The position numbers and the translations under genes are program-made. The notes under the pieces were generated by a model. That model did no database searches, was not told the DNA's origin, and was given only the letters and a program-made list of their open reading frames with translations. This document shows, piece after piece, positions 1-8,677 of a DNA stretch of 64,000 nucleotides; the first letter of the stretch is position 1; each line of letters opens with the position of its first letter. Origin of the DNA: Sphingobium sp. SCG-1 (GTDB lineage Bacteria; Pseudomonadota; Alphaproteobacteria; Sphingomonadales; Sphingomonadaceae); contig NZ_CP026372.1 of assembly GCF_002953135.1 (NCBI RefSeq), forward strand, positions 1,488,001 to 1,552,000, read 5' to 3'.

Positions 1-673
1 GGACGGTCATCGCGCCATTGTCGTTTTCGCCCGCCACCACGAGGGTCGGGGTCTGCAGGCCGGAGAAGTCCGGGTGCATGAACGGGAAGTTCTGCGTAGC
101 GAACTCACTCAGATTGTCTCCGCCGGTCCCAGGCACCGCAAACAGCACGCCGGCCTTTACGCGCCCGTCGCTCAACGAGACGGTCGACCCGTCATCGGGA
201 TCGGGATGCGTCGCGCCGAGGAACATGCTAGCGGTCTGCGCACCCCAGGAATGCCCCGCCACGGCGACGCGGTCCCGGTCGATCCGTCCTTTAATAAAGG
301 CGACGGCCTCCTCGATCGCGTCGAGATTGTCGAGCAGCGCGAGGATATCCTGCTCGCGGTGCCGCCAGAGTTGGGGACGGCGCGGATCGTCCGCGGCAAG
401 CGCGATCATCCGCGAGTCCAGATGAGTCGGGTTGATAACCGCGAAGCCGTGAGACGCCCAGTAATTGACGAGCGGGCCGTAAGTATAGAGCGATTGCCCA
501 TTCCCGTGCGAGAAGAGGATCACCGGCAGGCTGCCGCCCTCGGCGGGAGCGGTCACCCGGTAGGTCAGATCCTCGCCGCGTCCTTCGATCGGAAGCGAGA
601 GAGGGCCCATGGACAGCGCGGGTGCAAGGTCCATGGCACCCGACCGGATGGTTGGGTTGGCATGTGCTGGCAT
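1..673 (-). CDS. Alpha/beta hydrolase (dienelactone hydrolase/chlorophyllase-like), 3' end cut by window edge
   Basis: Read on the minus strand from ATG at 673, chosen because GGAGAT lies just upstream at 678-683. About 224 codons are visible before the window ends. The product shows an oxyanion loop HGNGQS near residue 57, the nucleophile elbow GHSWG near residue 140 and an acid loop AGENDNG close to the visible end. This is a serine-nucleophile hydrolase. The PTHLDSR segment and the overall layout resemble the chlorophyllase/dienelactone-hydrolase-like group, so an ester substrate is likely but not identified. No signal peptide is evident. The catalytic histidine would lie beyond the window edge. 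Confidence 0.85.
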   Translation of the reverse strand, partial: MPAHANPTIRSGAMDLAPALSMGPLSLPIEGRGEDLTYRVTAPAEGGSLPVILFSHGNGQSLYTYGPLVNYWASHGFAVINPTHLDSRMIALAADDPRRPQLWRHREQDILALLDNLDAIEEAVAFIKGRIDRDRVAVAGHSWGAQTASMFLGATHPDPDDGSTVSLSDGRVKAGVLFAVPGTGGDNLSEFATQNFPFMHPDFSGLQTPTLVVAGENDNGAMTV

Positions 674-767
674 TGGGATCTCCTTGTCTCCGGCAAGAGC
701 GCCGAAGCGATGGCCGATTATATGCGGAACGTTGTTCCGTTTTCAAGACGTGGGTAAGAAGGCGTTT

Positions 768-1241
768 CTAGAGCGAGCCGTCCGCGAGCATCTCGCGGGT
801 GCGCTTCAGCGTCGAGGGAAGCGCAGCCTTGTAGCCTTTGCCGCTGTCGAACTGCGCCTGCTCGGCTTGTTCTTCCGGCCCACCGGGCTCTTTGCCGCGC
901 AGACCCAGATAGCAGTAGAACTTGAGCTGCAGCGCGCCCTTTTCATCCTCGAACAACTCGTTGATGATTGCGCCTTCACGTGGGCCGCTGGCCTGGAAGA
1001 AGGTCACCTTGGACTGCGGTTCGAGCGCGATGATCTCGCGCACGGCCTCGTTCCCGATGGTCGCTTCGCGCACGAAATGGGTGGCACTTTCCTCGGTCAC
1101 TTCGCAGCGCGTCCAGACACCAGGCGGAAGGAACAGCCGCGCGTCGCGCGCCTTACGCTCAAGCCCTTGCCAGATCTGGTCGCGGGTGAGCGGAGTCTCG
1201 CGATCGGGGTTCACTGGCACGGCAGCGGTCGAATAGATCAT
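768..1241 (-). CDS. SRPBCC family protein, AtaL-like (DUF1857)
   Basis: A 157-aa protein starting MIYSTAAVPVNP, with an AAGGACA ribosome site upstream. Sequence layout and length fit the DUF1857/AtaL-like branch of the START/SRPBCC fold, a small helix-grip domain with a hydrophobic pocket found in polyketide and aromatic-compound clusters. No catalytic residues can be assigned from the sequence. It lies beside the hydrolase on the same strand, separated by about 95 bp, and back to back with a second SRPBCC protein at 1452. The two SRPBCC genes suggest handling of a hydrophobic small molecule, which is inference. Confidence 0.75.
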   Translation of the reverse strand: MIYSTAAVPVNPDRETPLTRDQIWQGLERKARDARLFLPPGVWTRCEVTEESATHFVREATIGNEAVREIIALEPQSKVTFFQASGPREGAIINELFEDEKGALQLKFYCYLGLRGKEPGGPEEQAEQAQFDSGKGYKAALPSTLKRTREMLADGSL

Positions 1242-1451
1242 GATGTGTCCTTCGCGATTGGGGTGGAACGCCTTTCAAATTAAGGGTCCGCCTCGCGCGC
1301 ACTAGGCGCCGACTTCGAACGTACCGTTTCATTGGTTGAACGTCGGCGGCAATTGCGATTGTCTCTGTGGCGAGACGATACGTCCCAATCGATCGTCTAT
1401 TCGCTGCTCGGGTAACCCCTAATCTCCAGCCCATCACGGAGGAGTTTCGCC

Positions 1452-2012
1452 ATGACCCGCACCGCCCAGTCCGCGCGGAATCCGAACGATGTACCAATTA
1501 CGCGCGAAGCTCTCGTCCCCGGCGCGATCCGCGACGTGTTCGACTTCGTCGCGGCCGAGGACGTTTTGCCGAAGATCCTGACCGGTTACGGACTTGTGCC
1601 CGGGATATCGCACACTTCCGACATCACCGGCCCCTGGGATCAGCCCGGCCCGCGGCGCATCGTCCATCTGCTCGACGGCAGCACTGTGCGCGAGGGCGTG
1701 ACCCATTATGATCGGTCACACTATTTCGCGTACCGGGTGAGCGACCCGAGCTTCGCACTGAAGCACCTGATGGTCGAAGCGAAAGGCGAGTTCTGGTTCG
1801 AGGAGACCGATGCCGGAGCGCAGGTGCGCTGGACCTACACCCTCCGCGCCAAGAACCGTCTCCCGAAGCTCCCGCTTCGCCTCTTCGTCGGCACGCAGTG
1901 GACGGGCTGCATGGACGTCTGCATGACGAACGTCATCGCGCACTTCGATGCGCTCCGGTCCGCTGGTGTGCCGCAACCCGCGCTCGACGCCACCGCGCTG
2001 CCACAGACCTGA
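1452..2012 (+). CDS. SRPBCC family protein (polyketide cyclase/dehydrase-like)
   Basis: A 186-aa protein with a good ribosome site (GGAG) about 8 nt before ATG 1452. It has the SRPBCC pattern: an N-terminal strand with an early helix, a central WFEETDAGAQVRWTYTLR strand pair and a long C-terminal helix. Family members bind or act on lipids, polyketides or aromatic compounds. The specific ligand cannot be told. It begins a plus-strand pair with the epoxide-hydrolase-like gene at 2056 (43-bp gap), so the two are probably co-transcribed. Confidence 0.75.
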   Translation: MTRTAQSARNPNDVPITREALVPGAIRDVFDFVAAEDVLPKILTGYGLVPGISHTSDITGPWDQPGPRRIVHLLDGSTVREGVTHYDRSHYFAYRVSDPSFALKHLMVEAKGEFWFEETDAGAQVRWTYTLRAKNRLPKLPLRLFVGTQWTGCMDVCMTNVIAHFDALRSAGVPQPALDATALPQT

Positions 2013-2055
2013 CGGGCAAGCGCCGCTCGCCCATACCGGAAAAGGAGTTCGTCCG

Positions 2056-3060
2056 ATGATTGAGAGAAAGACATTCGAGACCGCCCGACACCGCACCGCC
2101 TATCTCGAGGCGGGACCTGCCGACGGCCCGCTGATGATCTTCGTCCATGGCTGGCCCGAAGCGCCGTTCGTGTGGATCCGCCAGATCGAATACTTCTCCG
2201 AGCAGGGCTGGCGCTGCATCGCACCGTGGATGCGCGGCTATGGCGCATCGTCCGTGCCGAGCGACGTCGCCGCCTACAGCAACCGCGAGACGGTCGCAGA
2301 CCTCGTTGAGTTACACGACAGCCTCGGCGGCGCGCCGGCAGTCTGGATCGGTCACGACTGGGGCAGCCCCGTCGTCTGGGCACTGGCCGCGCACTATCCC
2401 GAGCGATGCCGCGGCGTGGCGAGCGCGAGCATCCCCTACATTGCCCGCGGCTTCGCCCTGCCGAGCCTCGTCCCACTCGTGGACCGGGACATCTACCCGG
2501 TAGACACCTTCCCCGTGGGGCAGTGGGACTATTGGCTAGCCTTCCGCGAGCACTTTACTCCGGTCGCGCGCGCTATGGAGATGGATCCCGCCGGCATCCT
2601 GCGGCTCGTGTTCCAGCCCAGTCCTTCCTTGCCCGAAAAGCGTGGACCGGCCTTCTCGGCCACGAGCCGCCAGCGCGGCGGTCTATTCGGTGGCGTGGAA
2701 CTCGCCCACATCCCTGGCGATAACCTGCTGCTCGACGGAGCCTATGTCGAAGAAATGGCACACGACTTCGCCGCAAACGGCTTCTCGGGTCCGATCGCCT
2801 GGTATCTCAACGACGACGCGAACATCGAATACGCTCGTGAGGCTGTTGATTTCGCGCGCCTCTCCATGCCGATTCTCTTTGTGCATGGCGGTCGCGACGA
2901 GGTCTGCGAGACGGTCCATAGCCAACTCGCCGAACCCATGCGCGAGGACTGTTCGGATTTGACAGAGGTCGTGATCGACGCTGGCCACCAACTGGCGCTC
3001 GAAGATCCGAAAGGGACCAATCGCGCGATCGCCGAATGGCTGGCGGAGCGCAACCTCTAG
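2056..3060 (+). CDS. Epoxide hydrolase-like alpha/beta hydrolase
   Basis: A 334-aa protein. Start ATG 2056 is preferred over an upstream in-frame ATG at 1948, which overlaps the previous gene, because AAAGGAG precedes 2056. Motifs are those of soluble epoxide hydrolases: HGWPE at residues 31-35 (oxyanion hole), nucleophile motif GHDWGSP with Asp101, an acid loop HGGRDEV and the catalytic His in DAGHQLALE near the C-terminus. An Asp nucleophile fits epoxide hydrolase or haloalkane-dehalogenase-type chemistry through an ester intermediate. A cytoplasmic location is likely. Substrate unknown. Confidence 0.85.
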   Translation: MIERKTFETARHRTAYLEAGPADGPLMIFVHGWPEAPFVWIRQIEYFSEQGWRCIAPWMRGYGASSVPSDVAAYSNRETVADLVELHDSLGGAPAVWIGHDWGSPVVWALAAHYPERCRGVASASIPYIARGFALPSLVPLVDRDIYPVDTFPVGQWDYWLAFREHFTPVARAMEMDPAGILRLVFQPSPSLPEKRGPAFSATSRQRGGLFGGVELAHIPGDNLLLDGAYVEEMAHDFAANGFSGPIAWYLNDDANIEYAREAVDFARLSMPILFVHGGRDEVCETVHSQLAEPMREDCSDLTEVVIDAGHQLALEDPKGTNRAIAEWLAERNL

Positions 3061-3095
3061 GCTCGTTTGGCCAGGCGGGCCATCTTCTCGCCCAG

Positions 3096-4019
3096 TCAGG
3101 GCAAGCGCGAGCGTCTCATCGCGGTCTTGCCGATCAGGCCCCGGAACCAGCGCTGGGCGAGATTGGCATCGTTGCGTCGATGCCAATTCATCGTGAACGG
3201 CGCGGACGGGAGATCAAGCGGGGTTTTGGCGAGAACGACCTTGCCCGCCGCCTCGAATTGATGCGCGAGACCAGTCAGCATCGTGCAAAAGGCATCGGTC
3301 CGCTCCACGACGAGCGCGGCGGCGAAGGCGTTAGGCACGGTGAGCACGAGGTTGCGCTGCAAGCCCAATTGCTCGAGGCGCTCATCGACGATCCCGAACC
3401 GGTCGTCCTCGGGGGAGAACAGGACATGCGGCCAGGCGAGGAAGTCGGACCGGGTTAGATCGCCTCCTACAGCGGGGTGACCGCGCCGCATCATCGTAAC
3501 GAACCCATCCTCGAATAGCGGACGAGAAAGGATACGACCGGCCTTTTCCGTCGGCGGGACGCCGATCGCGACGTCCGCTACACCTCTGTCGAGCAGAGCG
3601 ATTGCTTCATCGCGGTTATCGAAGCCGCGCACATGCATGATGATGCCTGGCGCGGCGCGCGTAAGCTGCTCGAACAAGGCAGGAAGCAGCGAGATCGTCG
3701 GCGGATCGGACATAGCAATGGTGAACGCCATCTCCGCCGTTTCCGGCTCGAAGTGGTCGCGGAAGGAGAAGGCCGCTTCGATCTGCGCCAGCGCCTTGCC
3801 GACAGGTTCGTGCAGTTCGAGAGCGCGCGGCGTGGGCTGCAATCCCTCAGCCGTACGAATGAAGAGCTCGTCTTCCGTCAATTCGCGCAGGCGCGCCAGG
3901 GTGCCGCTCATGGCGGGCTGTGTGCGTCCGACGCGCGCGGCGGCGCGGGTCACGTTGCGCTCGGCCATGAGGGCCTCGAACCCTACGAGCAAATTGAGAT
4001 CGATGCTGCTGAGATTCAC
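3096..4019 (-). CDS. LysR-family transcriptional regulator
   Basis: A 307-aa protein with the usual LysR plan: an N-terminal winged HTH (residues about 5-65, LLVGFEALMAERNVTRAAARVG followed by QPAMSGTLARLR) and a type 2 periplasmic-binding-like effector domain. It is transcribed away from the MDR oxidoreductase at 4143. The 123-bp gap holds an inverted ATCAT-N11-ATGAT site, so it probably controls the 4143-7301 gene run and itself. The inducer is unknown. Confidence 0.9.
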   Translation of the reverse strand: MNLSSIDLNLLVGFEALMAERNVTRAAARVGRTQPAMSGTLARLRELTEDELFIRTAEGLQPTPRALELHEPVGKALAQIEAAFSFRDHFEPETAEMAFTIAMSDPPTISLLPALFEQLTRAAPGIIMHVRGFDNRDEAIALLDRGVADVAIGVPPTEKAGRILSRPLFEDGFVTMMRRGHPAVGGDLTRSDFLAWPHVLFSPEDDRFGIVDERLEQLGLQRNLVLTVPNAFAAALVVERTDAFCTMLTGLAHQFEAAGKVVLAKTPLDLPSAPFTMNWHRRNDANLAQRWFRGLIGKTAMRRSRLP

Positions 4020-4045
4020 GATCGGCGCAAACCTTCCCGCGCCAT

Positions 4046-4066
4046 ATCATAAGCAGCGCTGATGAT
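4046..4066. promoter_or_regulatory. Candidate LysR-type operator (T-N11-A)
   Basis: The inverted repeat ATCAT-N11-ATGAT (arms 4046-4050 and 4062-4066) lies between the divergent LysR gene and the MDR gene. This is the classic T-N11-A form of LysR-family binding sites. The direct copies of ATATCA on either side (4044-4049 and 4070-4075) could extend the site. Seen by eye only. Confidence 0.55.
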
Positions 4067-4142
4067 GTCATATCAGGATTATGTGGTTACGCAATGGCGC
4101 AAAGCTTGCCACCTTTGACGGGCAGTCAAGGAGCAAGTCGAT

Positions 4143-5066
4143 ATGAAAGCCCTCGAATACACAGATTATGGCAAGGCACCGGTCGTCGCCGAGCGGCCCG
4201 TTCCTGAAGCGAAAACGGGTGGAGTGCTCGTGAAGATTGCGGGTGCCGCTCTCAATCCGCTCGATACCAAAATCCGCGCCGGTTACATGACCGACTTCTT
4301 CCCGGTCGCATTTCCCTACGTACCCGGAACCGACATCTCGGGAACGATCGAGGCAATCGGCGACGGAGTGTCGGGCTGGAAGCCGGGCGATGAGATCGTC
4401 GCCCGGCTCGATCCCTCCCAGGGCGGCGCGTTCGCTCAATATGCTGTTGTCTCTGCCGACCAGTTGGTTCGCGCGCCGACATCGATGCCACTCGCCGAGA
4501 GCGCGGGTCTAGTCACGGTCGGCGGCACGGCCTGGCAGATCCTTTTCGAGGAGTTCGCGGTCGCTTCGGGCCAGCGGGTTCTCGTGCACGGCGCTGCCGG
4601 GCCGGTCGGTGCCTTCGCGGCGCAACTCGCCGCACAGGCTGGCGCGGAGGTCTTCGCCACTGCTTCGGCTGCTGATGCCGACTACGTCCGAGGTCTCGGC
4701 GCGGCGACGGTCATCGACTATCGCTGCGCACGCTTTGAGGATCACCTTTTCGATATGGATCTCGTCATCGACACGGTCGGCGGCGATGTCGAAGAGCGCT
4801 CGCTCAAGGTGCTGAAGCAGGGCGGCACGCTGATCGCTACGCCGATGCCACCCAACGAGGAGCGCGCTCGCCAGGCAGGGGTCGAGGCGAAGTTCGTTTT
4901 TCACGCCTCCGACGCAGCGAAGCTCGGACACGTCGCGGAGCGCGCCGACCACGGTATCAAGGTGCGCGTCGACCGGATTATCGGCTTGGAAGAAGGCGCG
5001 GACGCCTTCGCCCGCCAGGCAGGCGGCGAAGCCAAGGGCAAGATCATCTTCGAGCCGCAGAGGTGA
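4143..5066 (+). CDS. NADP-dependent zinc-free quinone oxidoreductase-like MDR
   Basis: A 307-aa medium-chain dehydrogenase/reductase. The N-terminal GroES-like domain (NPLDTKIRAGYM, FPYVPGTDISGTI) lacks the zinc-ligand cysteines, as in quinone oxidoreductases and enoyl reductases. The Rossmann domain carries HGAAGPVGAFAAQLA around residues 150-164 for NADP(H) binding. Likely reaction: NADPH-dependent reduction of a quinone or alpha,beta-unsaturated carbonyl. First gene of a plus-strand run (4143-7301) divergent from a LysR regulator, which probably controls it. Confidence 0.88.
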   Translation: MKALEYTDYGKAPVVAERPVPEAKTGGVLVKIAGAALNPLDTKIRAGYMTDFFPVAFPYVPGTDISGTIEAIGDGVSGWKPGDEIVARLDPSQGGAFAQYAVVSADQLVRAPTSMPLAESAGLVTVGGTAWQILFEEFAVASGQRVLVHGAAGPVGAFAAQLAAQAGAEVFATASAADADYVRGLGAATVIDYRCARFEDHLFDMDLVIDTVGGDVEERSLKVLKQGGTLIATPMPPNEERARQAGVEAKFVFHASDAAKLGHVAERADHGIKVRVDRIIGLEEGADAFARQAGGEAKGKIIFEPQR

Positions 5067-5191
5067 GCGAGCGATCGGAAGGGTCGGTCAGCTCTTTCGG
5101 CGCGGCTCCTCGCGCAGCCTTTCGTCAACCGCGTCGTCGGGTTCCTAACCGCGCGCGATCCATGACACGATATCAAGAGGACATTCACATT

Positions 5192-5653
5192 ATGGACGCC
5201 ATCACCACCACCAAGGGTGCGGTCCAGGACGCATGCCTTGAAGCCTTGCGCCGGTTTTACGCGGCGTTTTCGACCGGCGACGCGGCCGAACTCGATCATG
5301 CACTGACCGCGGATTGGGACGAAGAACCCCGTAACCAGGGGCAGGAGCCCGGCCGCGAGCCGATGAAGCAGTTTATCAACGGCGTGCGCCAAGCGCTCCC
5401 CGACCTAACGATCGAGATCAAGGAGGTCGTCTTCGGCGGCGAGAAGGCTGCTGTTCGCGCCGAAATGCGCGGTACGCATTCGAAGGATTTCTTCGGTGTT
5501 GCTGCAACCGGCAAGCCTTACGCGATCCGCCTGCACGAGTTCCACGCGTTCGAAGGATCGCAAATTGCCTACACCTGGCACATGGAGGATTGGTTCGGTT
5601 TCCTGAACCAGATTGGCGCTTGGCCCGTCGCTCCTGAGGGAGACGAGAAATGA
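5192..5653 (+). CDS. Ester cyclase / SnoaL-like polyketide cyclase
   Basis: A 153-aa NTF2-fold protein (SnoaL-like). The motif run CLEALRRFYAAFSTGDAAE, then FINGVRQALPDLTIEIKEV, GEKAAVRAEMRGTHSKDFFGVAATGKP and a C-terminal W-HMEDWFGFLNQIG is typical of ester cyclases. Start 5192 (MDAITT) is preferred; an alternative in-frame ATG sits at 5162. It ends four bases inside the next gene (ATGA overlap at 5650), which implies translational coupling with the SDR. The physiological substrate is unknown. Confidence 0.82.
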   Translation: MDAITTTKGAVQDACLEALRRFYAAFSTGDAAELDHALTADWDEEPRNQGQEPGREPMKQFINGVRQALPDLTIEIKEVVFGGEKAAVRAEMRGTHSKDFFGVAATGKPYAIRLHEFHAFEGSQIAYTWHMEDWFGFLNQIGAWPVAPEGDEK

Positions 5654-6387
5654 GCGGTGCAGGTCAGGTCGCGATCGTCACTGGTGGATCGGGCGGCATC
5701 GGCCGCGAGACGGTGCTGCGGCTCGTCGCGAGCGGATTCAATGTCGTTGCAAGCTATTCATCGTCCGAGACGGATGCTCGGACCCTTTTGGCCGAAAGCG
5801 AAACCTTGCCCGGAAGGGTTGTAATTATGAAGGCCGATGTGTCGGTCGCCGGTGATGTCGAGGCCCTGTTCAATAAGGCGGAGGAGAACTTCGGCGGCGT
5901 CGACGTCTTGGTGACCGCCGCGGGCATCTTCAAACCAACCACCTTCGCCGAAGCGGACGAAGCGCATTTCGACCGCGAGATGGCCGTCAACCTGCGGGGA
6001 ACATTCTTCTGCCTTGTACAGGCTGCACGCAGGCTGCGCGATGGTGGGCGGATCGTCGCGATCTCGACGACGACCCTAGCGCTCAAGCCCCCGGGCTATG
6101 GCATCTATAATGCCGCCAAGGCCGCAATCGAAGCCATGATCGCCATTCTCGCTAAGGAAGTCGGAGGCCGCAGCATCACCGCCAACTGCGTCGCGCCGGG
6201 TCCGGTCGAGACCGACTTCTTCCTGAAGGGCAAGAGCAAGGAGGAGATCGCCGCACGGGCCGCGGGTGCCCCCTCCGGTCGCTTGGGACAGCCCGACGAC
6301 ATCGCCGACGCCATTGAGTTGCTCGTGTCGGGGAAGGCCCAGTGGATCAACGGCCAGAGCGTGCGTGCCAATGGAGGCATGGCATGA
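5650..6387 (+). CDS. Short-chain dehydrogenase/reductase (SDR)
   Basis: A 245-aa classical SDR: cofactor loop TGGSGGIGRE at residues 11-20, a VTAAG strand in place of NNAG, catalytic Ser near 137-140, and Tyr-x3-Lys in GIYNAAKAA. The C-terminus (GQSVRANGGMA) is the usual one for FabG-like members. It probably oxidises or reduces a hydroxyl/keto group with NADP(H). Translationally coupled on both sides by overlaps with the ester cyclase and the next SDR. Confidence 0.9.
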   Translation: MSGAGQVAIVTGGSGGIGRETVLRLVASGFNVVASYSSSETDARTLLAESETLPGRVVIMKADVSVAGDVEALFNKAEENFGGVDVLVTAAGIFKPTTFAEADEAHFDREMAVNLRGTFFCLVQAARRLRDGGRIVAISTTTLALKPPGYGIYNAAKAAIEAMIAILAKEVGGRSITANCVAPGPVETDFFLKGKSKEEIAARAAGAPSGRLGQPDDIADAIELLVSGKAQWINGQSVRANGGMA

Positions 6388-7301
6388 CCGCCGGTACGGA
6401 AGAGCGTCAAGTGGCACTGGTCACCGGCTCGGCGTCGGGCATCGGCCGCTCGGTCGCCGATGCGCTGCGCGATGCAGGCTACATCGTTTACGCCGGCATG
6501 CGCGGGGTAGAGGGTCACAATGCGGAGGCGGCCGGGTCGCTACGGGCGGAAGGCGACGACCGCATCCATCCGATTGAAATGGACGTTCTTTCCGAAGATA
6601 GCTGCGTGGCTACGGTCGAAGAGATCCACGGCTCGTGCGGCAGGCTCGACGTGGTGGTCAACAATGCCGGCATGCTGATGAATGGAATGGCGGAGAGCTT
6701 CACGCCGGACCAGTTCATCTCGATACTCGACACAAACGCCGTGTCCTGGCTGCGCGTCAATCGCGCAGTTCTGCCGGTGTTGCGGTCGCAGGGTCGGGGA
6801 ACGATCGTCTATGTCGGTAGCACGACGACCTACATCCCCGAGCCCTTCATCGGCGTCTACGAGGCTAGCAAAGCTGCAGGCGACGCGCTCGCGCGGGCTA
6901 TGGCGCTTGAGGTTCGGCCGTTCGGGATCGAGAGCCTGTTTCTCGTCCCGGGCGCCTTCCCCATCGGAACCGATCATTTCGCCGATGCCAGAAGCGGCGA
7001 AGATCGGGAGCGGAATGCCGCATATGCTGGGCTCGCGGGCCGGTTACCTGCGCTGACGCAGCGGATCGAGCATATCGACCGGGAGAACGGCCTCCAACTC
7101 ACGGTGCGATCAGTCGGCGAACATCTCGCACAGGCGCTTCGCTTACAATCCGGCGATCGGGCGGATCACGTCTTCGTCGACGGGCAAGCGAAGGGCGCCG
7201 ATGCTATCGCTGAGCTCATTGGGCAGGCGCAATCACGCTTTTTTGCGAAATTGGGTTTTGGCGACCTACTGCCAAAGCATCAAATCGCAATGCAGAGATG
7301 A
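6384..7301 (+). CDS. SDR family oxidoreductase
   Basis: A 305-aa SDR. ATG 6384 overlaps the stop of the previous SDR (ATGA), so coupling decides the start over an upstream in-frame ATG at 6342. Motifs: TGSASGIGRS for cofactor, VVNNAGML, Ser in GSTTTYIPEP and the catalytic YEASKAA. The C-terminal extension after about residue 240 is longer than in classical SDRs. Last gene of the 4143-7301 run. The next 243 bp hold no gene I can support. Confidence 0.88.
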   Translation: MTAGTEERQVALVTGSASGIGRSVADALRDAGYIVYAGMRGVEGHNAEAAGSLRAEGDDRIHPIEMDVLSEDSCVATVEEIHGSCGRLDVVVNNAGMLMNGMAESFTPDQFISILDTNAVSWLRVNRAVLPVLRSQGRGTIVYVGSTTTYIPEPFIGVYEASKAAGDALARAMALEVRPFGIESLFLVPGAFPIGTDHFADARSGEDRERNAAYAGLAGRLPALTQRIEHIDRENGLQLTVRSVGEHLAQALRLQSGDRADHVFVDGQAKGADAIAELIGQAQSRFFAKLGFGDLLPKHQIAMQR

Positions 7302-7544
7302 CCCAAAAGGATGTGCTCAGAACGCGAGGGAAGGCCAGCTTTCGCATGCGAAGCAGTTTCCGCTTCAGGCAGAAATGCATGAACGGCGCATACATCTTCC
7401 ACGGGATCCGGAGGTGGCTATGCTAAACGGAAGGCGCGGCCCGGGTTCCCGGTCTGCGATCGCTTATGTTGCGATATCTGCTGGTGCTGGCAGCGTAGAA
7501 CTTGGTGTGCCGAGGGAAATCGATAGTAACGAGGGCTAGGCATC

Positions 7545-8447
7545 ATGCCCGATCTGACGCTAGACCTCCGCTACCTGAAGTACGCAGTCCATGTCGCCGA
7601 GGCGGGAAGCTTTCGCCGTGCTGCGGAACGGCTCTCGATCGCGCAGTCCACAGTGAGCCGACGCGTGCAGTTGCTTGAACGTCAGTTGGGCGTTTCGCTT
7701 TTTGAACGTTCGCGATCGGGAGTCGGTCTGACTCCTGAGGGGGAGCGCTTCCTCCAACAGGCTTCGGTGGGAGCGCGCTATCTTCGTGACGCCGCTAGTG
7801 AAATTCGAACCGTCAAGCGGACCACGACCGGGTTTGTACGGTTTGGATTGCTTGAAGCTTTTACAGCGTGCCCGATCATCGATGTTCTCGGCCGCTTCCG
7901 AAGGCGCAACCCGACAATCGAAGTCAAGCTGGAGGAAGGTACATCGGAGGCGAACACTATGGGCGTGAAGCGTGGTCTGCTGGATGCAGCGATCAGCCTA
8001 AACGCGACTGTTGGGTCTGTTTTTCGAGTTCGACGGCTTTGCGAACCTGATTTGTACATCGCGCTATCTCCGCTCCATAATTTGGCAGCGCGGCAACATC
8101 TCACATGGGATGAAATCTGCGATGAAATCTTCCTCGTTCGCTCGGATGGCGCCGGCCGCGAGCTTACCGCCATGCTTCACCGGATGGTAGGCGCCGTTCA
8201 AGGGGCGGTTCAACTCTCCATCCACCAAGTCAGCCGAGAGACCCTGTTGACGATGGTTGAGGAGGGGTTTGGCGTCACTGTCACAAGTGCGGTCTCCCGG
8301 GCGGGCATCACGTTGATCCCGTTCACGGCAGTGCGTCCGCCTACCGCCACGATGATATCGTCCCGTGACAACGAAAATCCTGCCCTGCCGCTGCTGCTGA
8401 AGTGTTTCGATACACTCCCCAGCGTTCTGCCGAGCAGCACAGTTTAG
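7545..8447 (+). CDS. LysR-family transcriptional regulator
   Basis: A 300-aa regulator. The N-terminal HTH (YLKYAVHVAEAGSFRRAAERL, then QSTVSRRVQLLERQLG) and the effector-binding domain are complete. ATG 7545 directly follows the GAGGGCTAGGCATC region. It points toward the transfer genes and its stop overlaps the 3' end of the DUF2274 gene by 4 bp, so it marks the border between the metabolic cluster and the conjugation block. Its target is not evident. Confidence 0.88.
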   Translation: MPDLTLDLRYLKYAVHVAEAGSFRRAAERLSIAQSTVSRRVQLLERQLGVSLFERSRSGVGLTPEGERFLQQASVGARYLRDAASEIRTVKRTTTGFVRFGLLEAFTACPIIDVLGRFRRRNPTIEVKLEEGTSEANTMGVKRGLLDAAISLNATVGSVFRVRRLCEPDLYIALSPLHNLAARQHLTWDEICDEIFLVRSDGAGRELTAMLHRMVGAVQGAVQLSIHQVSRETLLTMVEEGFGVTVTSAVSRAGITLIPFTAVRPPTATMISSRDNENPALPLLLKCFDTLPSVLPSSTV

Positions 8448-8677
8448 TTGTTGAGTGTGCTCCCTCGTCTCGCCCTCGCGAAGCCCCGGTCGGTTGCGAT
8501 GAACCGCAGTAGCATGGGGACAATTAACTTAGCGGGCTCGATAGCAGACTGCCCCTGCTCGCGGCCCAGTAGGTCACCGTAGTCGACAAGGTCCTGGTGG
8601 AGTGTCGCGGGTAGTTCGACCTGCACCTTGACCGGCTTCTCATCTGCGATGGGTCCAAGCTTCAGCTTCGACATCAT
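8444..8677 (-). CDS. DUF2274 family small protein
   Basis: A 77-aa protein (MMSKLKLGPIADEKPVKV...) matching DUF2274, a family commonly encoded right after trbI in alphaproteobacterial conjugative elements. The start (tandem ATGATG) overlaps the trbI stop, so it is the last gene of the trb operon. It has a ribbon-helix-helix-like look (VQVELPATLHQDLVDYGDLL) and might bind DNA, which is inference. Role in transfer unknown. Confidence 0.8.
   Translation of the reverse strand: MMSKLKLGPIADEKPVKVQVELPATLHQDLVDYGDLLGREQGQSAIEPAKLIVPMLLRFIATDRGFARARRGSTLNN

Noticed and set aside
7201..7539. 112-codon plus-strand frame between the SDR and LysR genes
   Set aside because: Overlaps the SDR 3' end, has no ribosome site and no family; treated as spacer.
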